11,013 bases of DNA from Maritimibacter sp. (GTDB lineage Bacteria; Pseudomonadota; Alphaproteobacteria; Rhodobacterales; Rhodobacteraceae). Location: assembly GCA_020441225.1 (NCBI GenBank), contig JAGRMP010000494.1:1-11013 (forward strand), read 5' to 3'. The notes below the pieces were generated by a model. The model had not been told where the DNA came from, ran no database searches, and saw only the letters and a list, made by a program, of their open reading frames with translations. The position numbers were made by a program, and so were the translations under genes. Shown piece by piece: positions 5,132 through 11,013 of the stretch (its first letter is position 1; each line of letters begins with the position of its first letter).

Positions 5132-6580
5132 ATGTTCGAAGCCAAGCTTCATATCCGCGCGGCGGGTGTGGACGCGCGCGACGGCGCGACGTTCCAGCGG
5201 CTCTCGCCCATCGACGGCACGCCGGTGACCATCGCCGCCGCTGCCGGCCCGCGCGATGCCCAGAACGCCGCCAATGCCGCCGCCGCGGGCTTTGCGCACT
5301 GGCGGGGCACTCCCGCCGCCCGCAAACGCGACATCCTCATCGCCGCCCGCGACCGGCTGGTCGCCCATACCGACGAGCTGGTCGAGATCGCAGGCCGCGA
5401 ACTCGGCGCGACGCCGGACTGGATCCGCTTCAACATCGACATCGCCGCGCGGGTCTTCGACGAGGCGGCGAAGCTTCCCGAGCGGATCGAGGCGTCGGAG
5501 AAGACCTCCGAAAAGGACGGCATCACCTCGATCCAGGTCCGCGAGCCGGTCGGCGTGGTCCTCGCCATCGCGCCGTGGAATGCGCCCGTCACCCTCGCCA
5601 TCCGCGCCATCGTCTGGCCGCTCGCCTGCGGCAATACCGTCGTGTTCAAGGGCTCGGAACTCTGCCCCAAGCTGCACGAGCGCATCGTCGACATCCTCTG
5701 CGACGCGGGCCTGCCCGAGGGCGCGATCGCTTCGGTGCTGCATGCGCCCGATCAGGCCGAGGCGGTGGTCGATGCGCTTGCCCGCCACCCGGCCGTGCGG
5801 CGGATCAACTTCACCGGCTCGACCCGGATCGGTCGCCGGGTGGCCGAGATCGCCGCGCGTTACCTCAAGCCCTGTCTCCTGGAGCTGTCGGGCAAGGCGC
5901 CGCTCATTGTGCTCGAAGACGCCGACATCACCGCCGCCGCGCGCGCCGCCGCCTTCGGCGCCTATTTCAACCAAGGCCAGATCTGCATGGCGACCGAACG
6001 GGTGATCGTCGTCGCCGCGGTCGCCGACGCTTTCGTCGCCGAGATGGAGGCGCAATGCGCCGCGCTGCTCACCCGCAAGCACCGCGACAAGATCGGCGAT
6101 CTCATCAGTGCCGATGCCGCGGCCCGGGTGGGCGTGCTGATCGAGGATGCGCTGTCGCGCCAGGCGGTGCTCAAGGTCGGCGGCGAGGTCACGGGCACCC
6201 ATGTCCAGCCGACGTTGATCGACCGGGTCACCTCCGAAATGCAGATCTACCGCGAGGAAAGCTTCGGCCCCGTCGCCGCTGTGATCCGCGCGCACGACGA
6301 GGACGAGGCCATCACCATCGCCAACGACACCGAATACGGGCTGGTCGCCTCGGTCTACACCGCCGACACGGCCCGCGCCCGCGCCCTCGCCGCCCGGATG
6401 GAGACCGGCGTGTGTCACATCAACGGCCCCACCGTGTTCGACGACCCGGCCCAGCCCTTCGGCGGCGTCAAGGCGTCGGGCTACGGCCGTTTCGGCGGCG
6501 AGGCGGTGATCGAAGAGTTCACCGAGCTGCGCTGGATCACGATCCAGGAACCGCCACGAGATTTTCCGTTCTGGACGTAA
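5132..6580 (+). CDS. NAD(P)-dependent aldehyde dehydrogenase, salicylaldehyde/vanillin dehydrogenase-like
   Basis: A 482-residue ALDH-superfamily enzyme, full length for the group. It should oxidise an aldehyde to its acid in the cytoplasm. Visible are Asn150 (APWNAP), Lys173 of the cofactor site (VFKGSE), the FTGSTRIG nucleotide loop (227-234), general base Glu251 (LLELSGKAP), nucleophile Cys285 (GQICMATER), Glu376 (EESFGP) and PFGGVKASGYGRFGG (442-456). GQICM-[SA]-TER and the YGRFGG/ELRW ending resemble salicylaldehyde (NahF) and vanillin dehydrogenases, so an aromatic aldehyde is a fair guess, not a proof. The ATG follows AGGGAGGA by only one base, an unusually short gap, but the N-terminus aligns with family starts. 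It is first in the operon; the ABC importer genes begin 35 bp on, with no terminator between. Probably controlled by the divergent AraC protein. Confidence 0.92.
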   Translation: MFEAKLHIRAAGVDARDGATFQRLSPIDGTPVTIAAAAGPRDAQNAANAAAAGFAHWRGTPAARKRDILIAARDRLVAHTDELVEIAGRELGATPDWIRFNIDIAARVFDEAAKLPERIEASEKTSEKDGITSIQVREPVGVVLAIAPWNAPVTLAIRAIVWPLACGNTVVFKGSELCPKLHERIVDILCDAGLPEGAIASVLHAPDQAEAVVDALARHPAVRRINFTGSTRIGRRVAEIAARYLKPCLLELSGKAPLIVLEDADITAAARAAAFGAYFNQGQICMATERVIVVAAVADAFVAEMEAQCAALLTRKHRDKIGDLISADAAARVGVLIEDALSRQAVLKVGGEVTGTHVQPTLIDRVTSEMQIYREESFGPVAAVIRAHDEDEAITIANDTEYGLVASVYTADTARARALAARMETGVCHINGPTVFDDPAQPFGGVKASGYGRFGGEAVIEEFTELRWITIQEPPRDFPFWT

Positions 6581-6615
6581 CGAGTGACCAACAAGACAAA
6601 GTCAGGGAGGACAAC

Positions 6616-7815
6616 ATGAAACGCAGAACCCTTTTCCGGGCCACCACGGCCCTCGCGGCGCTCACGCTTGCCGGTGCGGCCTTCGCCGCCGACCCGATCA
6701 TCGTCGGCGCGGTCGCGCCCAAGACCGGTCCGCTCGCCGGCGGCGCCGCCGTGACGCACTGGCCCAACATCGCGCTCTGGGTCAGCGAAGTGAACGCCCG
6801 CGGCGGCCTCAACGTCGGCGGCGAGCAGCGCATGCTCGAAGTCATCGAATACGACGACCAGACCAACCCCGCCGAGACCATCAAGGCGGTGACCCGGCTT
6901 GCCCAGCAGGACAACGCCGACATCATCCTCGCGCCCTATTCGACCGGCCTGAACCTGGCCGCCGCGCCGATCTTTGCCAAGTTCGGCTTCCCGCAGCTCA
7001 CCTCGACCGCCGCGACGGATAACGTCGAGGAGCTGTCGGCGCAGTTCGGCAACCTGTTCTTCCTTCTCGGCAAGAGCGCCGAGATCGCCCAGGGCATCGT
7101 CGACGTGCTGGTCGACCTGCGCGAGGCGGGCGAGATCGGCGACAAGGTGGCCGTGGTCAACGTCGCCGACGCTTTCGGCATCGAGCTCGCCTCCACCGGC
7201 ATCCCCGAGCTCAAGGAGGCGGGCTTCGACATCGTCTACGAGGCCTCCTACCCGCTCGGCACCCAGGATCTGTCGCCGGTGATGAAAGCCGCCAAGGCTG
7301 CTGAACCCGATGCCTTCGTCGCCTGGTCCTACCCGCCCGACACCTTCGGCCTCGCCGCCCAGGCCAAGATCGAAGACCTCGGCGTCAAGGTGTTCTACAC
7401 CGGCGTCGGCACCGCCTTCCCGGCCTTCGCCGCCGCCAACGGCGCGGCCGCCGAAAACATCATGGGGATCGGCGGGGTGAACGCCGCCTCGCCGGCCTAC
7501 ATGGACTATGCGGAGCGGCTCGAAGCGGCCACCGGCGAAAAGCCCGACTACTGGGCCGGCGCCACGATGTACGCCTCGCTCGAAATCCTCGAACAGGCGA
7601 TCGAGGCGACCGGCACGCTCGAGATGGCCGAGGTCACCCAGTACATCAAGGACAATGCCTTCGACACGGTGATCGGCACGATCAAGTTCGACGAGAACAA
7701 CAACAACCCCGATTACTGGACCGTGGGCCAGTGGCAGGACGGCGTGTTCAAGGGCATCGCCTCGACCGGGCCCGAAGGCGCGGTCGCGCCGCGGCTCAAG
7801 ACCGGCTGGGAATGA
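6616..7815 (+). CDS. HAAT-family ABC transporter periplasmic substrate-binding protein (LivK-like)
   Basis: A 399-residue binding protein of the branched-chain amino acid/amide (Peripla_BP_6) type. The N-terminal signal has a basic KRR start, a hydrophobic run and an AFA cleavage site, probably after Ala24; the RRTLF stretch also resembles a weak Tat motif. The mature part opens with DPIIVGAVAPKTGPLAGG, the usual first strand of the family, and contains typical landmarks such as LAQQDNADIILAPYST (95-110), VAVVNVADAFG (178-188) and the C-terminal GTIKFDENNNNPDYWTVGQW. It contains no cysteine. A good ribosome binding site (AGGGAGG, 6604-6610) sits 5 nt before the ATG. It lies between the dehydrogenase and the permease genes and should deliver ligand to the LivH/M-like pore. 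The ligand cannot be predicted: HAAT proteins also bind amides, urea and aromatic acids. Confidence 0.92.
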   Translation: MKRRTLFRATTALAALTLAGAAFAADPIIVGAVAPKTGPLAGGAAVTHWPNIALWVSEVNARGGLNVGGEQRMLEVIEYDDQTNPAETIKAVTRLAQQDNADIILAPYSTGLNLAAAPIFAKFGFPQLTSTAATDNVEELSAQFGNLFFLLGKSAEIAQGIVDVLVDLREAGEIGDKVAVVNVADAFGIELASTGIPELKEAGFDIVYEASYPLGTQDLSPVMKAAKAAEPDAFVAWSYPPDTFGLAAQAKIEDLGVKVFYTGVGTAFPAFAAANGAAAENIMGIGGVNAASPAYMDYAERLEAATGEKPDYWAGATMYASLEILEQAIEATGTLEMAEVTQYIKDNAFDTVIGTIKFDENNNNPDYWTVGQWQDGVFKGIASTGPEGAVAPRLKTGWE

Positions 7816-7828
7816 GCTGAAAACCGGC

Positions 7829-7855
7829 GGCGGGCCAGGCGCGACCGGGCCCGCC
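7829..7855 (+). terminator. GC hairpin between the binding-protein and permease genes
   Basis: GGCGGGCC (7829-7836) pairs perfectly with GGCCCGCC (7848-7855); inside, GG (7838-7839) can pair with CC (7845-7846). It lies 13 nt after the binding-protein stop in the 63-nt gap to the permease gene. No T-run follows, so it is more likely a partial terminator or an mRNA-stabilising 3' end that keeps binding protein in excess over the membrane parts. Confidence 0.5.
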
Positions 7856-7878
7856 CCAACCCACCCACGGGAGACGAC

Positions 7879-8745
7879 ATGGACATCCTCATCACCGGCC
7901 TGATCCTGGGCGGCACCTACGCGCTGATCGCGATGGGGCTCAACCTGCAATACGGCGTCGCCCGGATCATGAACCTCGCCAATGGCGAGATGCTGGTCAT
8001 CGGCGCCTTCACCGCCTTCGCGTTCTGGACCGGGTCGCAGGTGAGCCCGTTCCTGACCATCTTCCTCGTCGCACCGGTGGCCTTCGCGCTCAACTGGCTG
8101 ATCTACCGCATCATGCTGCGCCCGCTGGTGAACCGCTCGAAATCGCGCGGCGCGCTCGAACAGGACGCGATCCTCACCACCTTCGGGCTGTCCTTCGTGA
8201 TGGTCGGGCTGATGATCTGGGCCTTCGGCGGCGATTATTTCAGCTATGCCTATCTCGCCCGCCCGGTGGTGATCCTGGGCGAGAACTACGGGCTCAACCG
8301 GGTTGCCGCCTTTGTCGCCGCGGTCGCGCTCTGCGCCGCGCTCTATTTCTGGCTCAACCATTCGCGCGCCGGCATGGCGATCCGCGCCGTCGCGGTCTCG
8401 CCCCAAAGCGCCTCGCTGGTTGGCATCGACGTGCCCAAGCTCTCTGCCCGCGCTTTCGCGCTCGGCGGCGCGGTGACGGCGGTGGGCGGCGCGCTGATCT
8501 CGACCTTCCTCACCCTCGACGCCTCGACCGGCGTGATCTTCACCATGAAGGCGCTCATCATCGTCATCATGGGCGGCGTCGGCGACGTGCGCGGCACCAT
8601 CGTCGCGGCCCTCGTGCTCGGCATCGGCGAAACGCTGGTCGCCTCTCTGATCGACCCCGGCCTCACGCTCGCCGCCGCCTATGCGCTCTTCGTCGCGATC
8701 CTCCTGTTCCGCCCGCAGGGCCTCTTTGGGAGGCACACCGCGTGA
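7879..8745 (+). CDS. HAAT-family ABC transporter permease, LivH-like
   Basis: A 288-residue inner-membrane protein with about eight hydrophobic segments, opening with DILITGLILGGTYALIAMGLNLQYGVARIMNLANGEML, the characteristic LivH start. The cytoplasmic coupling loop for the ATPase is around 168-200 (RAVAVSPQSASLVGIDVPKL), followed by the conserved MGGVGDVRGTIVAA stretch (231-244) and a RPQGLFGR ending typical of the family. It forms half of the transmembrane pore with the LivM-like protein. Ribosome binding site GGGAG (7869-7873) lies 5 nt before the ATG. Its stop overlaps the next start (GTGA, 8742-8745), so the two permeases are translationally coupled and made in equal amounts. Length is normal and nothing looks broken. 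Confidence 0.93.
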   Translation: MDILITGLILGGTYALIAMGLNLQYGVARIMNLANGEMLVIGAFTAFAFWTGSQVSPFLTIFLVAPVAFALNWLIYRIMLRPLVNRSKSRGALEQDAILTTFGLSFVMVGLMIWAFGGDYFSYAYLARPVVILGENYGLNRVAAFVAAVALCAALYFWLNHSRAGMAIRAVAVSPQSASLVGIDVPKLSARAFALGGAVTAVGGALISTFLTLDASTGVIFTMKALIIVIMGGVGDVRGTIVAALVLGIGETLVASLIDPGLTLAAAYALFVAILLFRPQGLFGRHTA

Positions 8746-9674
8746 GCGCGCAGGACTGGAAAAACCTCGGGATCGGCGCGGTCCTGCTCGCCATCGCGGC
8801 GCTCCTGCCGCTCACAGGCGACGTCTATCTAATCTCGCTCGGGGTCAGCATCGCCATGTACACGGTGCTCGCCACAAGCTGGGCGCTGTTCTCGGGGCCG
8901 ACGCATTACATCTCGCTCGCCACCGCGGCCTTTTTCGGCGTCGGCACCTATGTGACCGGCTCGGGGATCGACGTCCTGCCCTACTGGCTGCTCCTGCCCA
9001 TCGCCGCGCTGATCGGCGGCCTTCTCGCGGCCCTCGTCGGCCTGGCAACACTCCGCCTCTCGGGGGTCTATTTCGTGATCTTCACCCTCGGGCTCGCCGA
9101 GATGGTCCGCCAGCTCGTCACCTGGTACCAGAACCAGACCGGGCACAAGGGCACCTACGTCCTCACCGATCTCACCGACAATCACATCTACTGGCAGCTC
9201 CTCGGCCTCGCTGCGCTGGTCTATCTCGCCGGTTGGGCCATCGGCCGCTCGCGGCTCGGGTTTGCGCTCAGGATCATCGGCGACGACGAAGAAGTGGCCC
9301 GCCATGTCGGCATCAACACCGCGCTTTCCAAGGTCGCGCTCTTCGTGGTCTCGGGCGCCGTCGCCGCCGTGGTCGGGGCGATCATCGCGCCGCGCTACGT
9401 CTACATCGAGCCCGGCATCGCCTTCGCCCCCATGCTCTCCTTCCAGGTGGTCATCATGGCGCTCCTGGGCGGCACCGGAAAGCTCTGGGGCCCGCTCGTG
9501 GGCGTCATCCCTTTCACGCTGCTGTGGGAGGTGATCTCTGCTTCCTTCCCGAACCAGACCACGCTGCTGCTCGGCGTGAGCTTCCTGGTGATCGTCTATC
9601 TGCTGCCCGGCGGTTTCGTCGGGCTGGTCGCGCGCCTCAACGCGCGCCGCGCCCGCCGGGAGGCGCTGGCATGA
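8742..9674 (+). CDS. HAAT-family ABC transporter permease, LivM-like
   Basis: A 310-residue membrane protein with about eight to ten hydrophobic segments. Family landmarks are LATSWALFSGPTHYISLATAAFFGVGTY (43-70), the coupling loop ALRIIGDDEEVARHVGINTALSK (175-197), LLGGTGKLWGPLVG (241-254) and YLLPGGFVGL near the end. The start is GTG at 8742, inside the stop of the preceding permease gene, with GGGAGG 8 nt upstream (8728-8733). The end overlaps the next gene by ATGA. The basic C-terminus (ARLNARRARREALA) is cytoplasmic by the positive-inside rule. It pairs with the LivH-like protein to form the channel. Compared with E. coli LivM, which has an N-terminal extension, this is the shorter form common in other HAAT systems. 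Confidence 0.93.
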   Translation: MSAQDWKNLGIGAVLLAIAALLPLTGDVYLISLGVSIAMYTVLATSWALFSGPTHYISLATAAFFGVGTYVTGSGIDVLPYWLLLPIAALIGGLLAALVGLATLRLSGVYFVIFTLGLAEMVRQLVTWYQNQTGHKGTYVLTDLTDNHIYWQLLGLAALVYLAGWAIGRSRLGFALRIIGDDEEVARHVGINTALSKVALFVVSGAVAAVVGAIIAPRYVYIEPGIAFAPMLSFQVVIMALLGGTGKLWGPLVGVIPFTLLWEVISASFPNQTTLLLGVSFLVIVYLLPGGFVGLVARLNARRARREALA

Positions 9675-10420
9675 GTACGGGCATGAGATCCGGTGTGCAG
9701 GTCATCTCCCTCAGGGGCGCGACCAAGCGCTTCGGCGGGCTGGTCGCAGTCGACGGCGTGGATTTCGACGTCACCGAACACGAGGTCATGGGGCTGATCG
9801 GCCCCAACGGCTCGGGCAAGTCGACCACGCTCAACCTGATCTCCGGCGCGCTCGCGCCCACCGACGGCGAGATTACCCTGCGCGGCACGCCGGTCACCGG
9901 CCTCCCCGCCCGCACCATCGCGCGCCGCGGCGTCGCGCGCACCTTCCAGCTCGTGCGCCTGCTGCCGTCGATGAACGTGATGGACAACGTCATGGCCGGT
10001 GCCGTCTTCGGCCACCGCCGCCGCTGGGGGCCGGGCGCGCGCAAACAGGTGATGGAGATCCTCGACAAGGTCGGCCTTGCCCAGCGGGCCAAGGCGCCGG
10101 TTGGCGGGCTCACCTATATCGACACCAAGCGGGTGGAGCTGGCCCGCGCGCTTGCGGGCGACCCCGAGATCCTGCTGCTCGACGAATGGCTCGCCGGGCT
10201 CAACCCGACCGAGCTGCACGCCGGGATCGAGCTCATCCACGCGCTCCGCGACGAGGGCCGCACCATCATCATGGTCGAACATGTGATGGATGCGATCCGC
10301 TCGCTCTGCGACCGCTGCGTGGTGATGTCGTCTGGCAAGAAGATCGCCGAGGGCACCCCCGACGAGGTCCTCTCCGAGCCCGAAGTCGTACGCGCCTACC
10401 TGGGAGACGACGATGCTTGA
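9671..10420 (+). CDS. HAAT-family ABC transporter ATP-binding protein, LivG-like, with divergent signature motif
   Basis: A 249-residue ATPase that powers the importer. Walker A is GPNGSGKST (44-52), the Q-loop Gln93 lies in TFQLVR, Walker B is ILLLDE (167-172) with catalytic Glu172, and the switch histidine is His204 (MVEHVMDAI). The ABC signature is unusual: GGLTYIDTKRVELARAL (145-161) lacks the second Gly and the Gln of LSGGQ, and LivG of E. coli keeps YGQ here. The residue after Walker B Glu is Trp173 (DEWLAGLN) where Pro is usual. Similar relaxed signatures occur in some HAAT ATPases, so activity is still expected. I placed the start at ATG 9671 because GGGAGG lies 7 nt upstream (9658-9663), it overlaps the LivM-like stop, and the frame further upstream is out-of-frame sequence of livM. 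Its 3' end overlaps the next gene by 8 bp. Confidence 0.93.
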   Translation: MSTGMRSGVQVISLRGATKRFGGLVAVDGVDFDVTEHEVMGLIGPNGSGKSTTLNLISGALAPTDGEITLRGTPVTGLPARTIARRGVARTFQLVRLLPSMNVMDNVMAGAVFGHRRRWGPGARKQVMEILDKVGLAQRAKAPVGGLTYIDTKRVELARALAGDPEILLLDEWLAGLNPTELHAGIELIHALRDEGRTIIMVEHVMDAIRSLCDRCVVMSSGKKIAEGTPDEVLSEPEVVRAYLGDDDA

Positions 10421-11013
10421 GGTACGCGGGATCTCGGCCGCCTACGGCCAGCACATCGCCCTCGAGGGCGTCTCGCTCCATGTGAAGCCCGGCGAGATCG
10501 TGGTCATCCTCGGCGCCAACGGGGCGGGCAAATCGACCCTGCTCAAGGCGGTGAGCGGGATCTGCGAGGGCAAGGTCTCGGGCTCGATCACCATGAACGG
10601 CCACGAGCTGGTGGGTGAGAGGCCCGACCGGATCGTCGAGGAAGGCGTCGCGCTCGTCCCCGAGGGCCGCGGAATCTTCCCCGATCTCACAGTCGAGGAA
10701 AACCTGCTGCTCGGCGCCTATGCAAAGCGCGCCAAGGACGACGAAGCCGCCAATCTGACCCGTGTCTACACGCTGTTCCCCAAGCTCCGCGAACGCCGCA
10801 AACAGGCGGTGCGCACCATGTCGGGCGGCGAACAGCAGATGGTCGCCATTGGCCGGGCGATGATGTCGAAACCCGCGGTGCTCACCCTTGACGAGCCGTC
10901 GCTCGGGCTCTCGCCGCTGCTCTGCCGCGAGCTGTTCCAGAGCCTCACGGCGGTGCGGGAAACCGGCATCGGCATCCTGCTGGTCGAGCAGAACGCCCGC
11001 GCCTCGCTCGCCA
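10413..11013 (+). CDS. HAAT-family ABC transporter ATP-binding protein, LivF-like (3' end outside window)
   Basis: The first 200 residues of a protein that is usually about 235 long; the stop is beyond the window. Starting MLEVRGISAAYGQHIALEGV, it has Walker A GANGAGKST (34-42), the Q-loop region with the LivF-typical LVPEGRGIFPDLTVEENL (81-98), signature MSGGEQQMVAIGRAM (136-150), and Walker B VLTLDE (156-161) followed by PSLGLSP. The switch residue is Gln193 in LVEQNA instead of His, as is normal for LivF. The ATG overlaps the LivG-like gene by 8 bp and has GGGAG (10402-10406) 6 nt upstream. It forms the second ATPase of the heterodimer; its canonical signature contrasts with the partner's. 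Visible residues look intact. Confidence 0.93.
   Translation, partial: MLEVRGISAAYGQHIALEGVSLHVKPGEIVVILGANGAGKSTLLKAVSGICEGKVSGSITMNGHELVGERPDRIVEEGVALVPEGRGIFPDLTVEENLLLGAYAKRAKDDEAANLTRVYTLFPKLRERRKQAVRTMSGGEQQMVAIGRAMMSKPAVLTLDEPSLGLSPLLCRELFQSLTAVRETGIGILLVEQNARASLA

Noticed and set aside
4742..6418. Long minus-strand open frame (558 codons) opposite the AraC and dehydrogenase genes
   Set aside because: It is antisense to two genes with clear family motifs, has low-complexity Asp/Gly/Arg-rich composition typical of shadow frames in GC-rich DNA, and shows no family resemblance.
6481..8736. Very long minus-strand open frame (751 codons) opposite the binding-protein and LivH-like genes
   Set aside because: Composition is repetitive Gly/Arg/Glu/His with no recognisable domain; the plus strand encodes well-conserved transporter proteins over the same span.
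8681..9670. Upstream extension of the LivG-like open frame
   Set aside because: This part overlaps livM out of frame and is Arg/Pro-rich; the true start at 9671 has a ribosome binding site and begins the normal ATPase N-terminus.
1..11013. CRISPR arrays, insertion sequences, tRNA or rRNA genes, phage or defence genes
   Set aside because: No regularly spaced long repeats, transposase motifs, cloverleaf-like segments or rRNA-like stretches were seen; every large frame is accounted for by hydrogenase-sensor, regulator, dehydrogenase or transporter genes.

Overview
The window is very GC-rich, densely coded DNA. It looks like a chromosome fragment of an alphaproteobacterium, most likely a Rhodobacterales-type bacterium (Rhodobacter, Rhodovulum or Paracoccus-like). 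The main reason is the hupT-hupU-hupV-hupS gene order, which resembles the hydrogenase region of Rhodobacter capsulatus. The organism call is an inference from gene content; no rRNA, tRNA or other marker is present.

The left half (1-4994) is read on the minus strand. From its 5' end it holds an AraC-family regulator (4098-4994), then three tightly packed genes: hupT (H2-signalling histidine kinase), hupU and hupV (small and large subunits of a cytoplasmic H2-sensing regulatory [NiFe] hydrogenase). hupT/hupU and hupU/hupV each overlap by an ATGA tetranucleotide. After a 231-bp non-coding gap rich in inverted repeats comes the first 20 codons of hupS, the small subunit of the energy-conserving uptake hydrogenase, cut by the window edge just after its twin-arginine pair. 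In the known pathway HupUV senses H2 and controls phosphorylation by HupT of the response regulator HupR, which drives hupSL transcription. Sensor, kinase and the start of the target operon are therefore all here; hupR and hypF are not seen.

The right half (5132-11013) is read on the plus strand, divergently from the AraC gene. It is one apparent operon: an aldehyde dehydrogenase of the salicylaldehyde/vanillin dehydrogenase type, then a complete branched-chain-amino-acid-type (HAAT) ABC importer: periplasmic binding protein, LivH-like and LivM-like permeases, LivG-like ATPase and LivF-like ATPase (truncated at the window end). The last four genes overlap by 4-8 bp. A strong GC hairpin separates the binding-protein gene from the permease genes. 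The 137-bp divergent spacer has an AT-rich core with two CCCCAT direct repeats exactly 21 bp apart, a layout typical of AraC-family operators, so the AraC protein is the obvious candidate regulator of the dehydrogenase/importer operon. The likely biology is uptake and oxidation of a small organic compound, perhaps aromatic; the substrate cannot be read from sequence.

No mobile element, CRISPR array, tRNA or rRNA was seen, and no gap exceeds 300 bp. I see no wholly new multi-gene system. The most interesting points are the regulatory DNA upstream of hupS, the absence of hypF between hupV and hupS, the AraC gene placed head-on to hupTUV, the aldehyde dehydrogenase/HAAT pairing, and the divergent ATPase signature of the LivG-like subunit.
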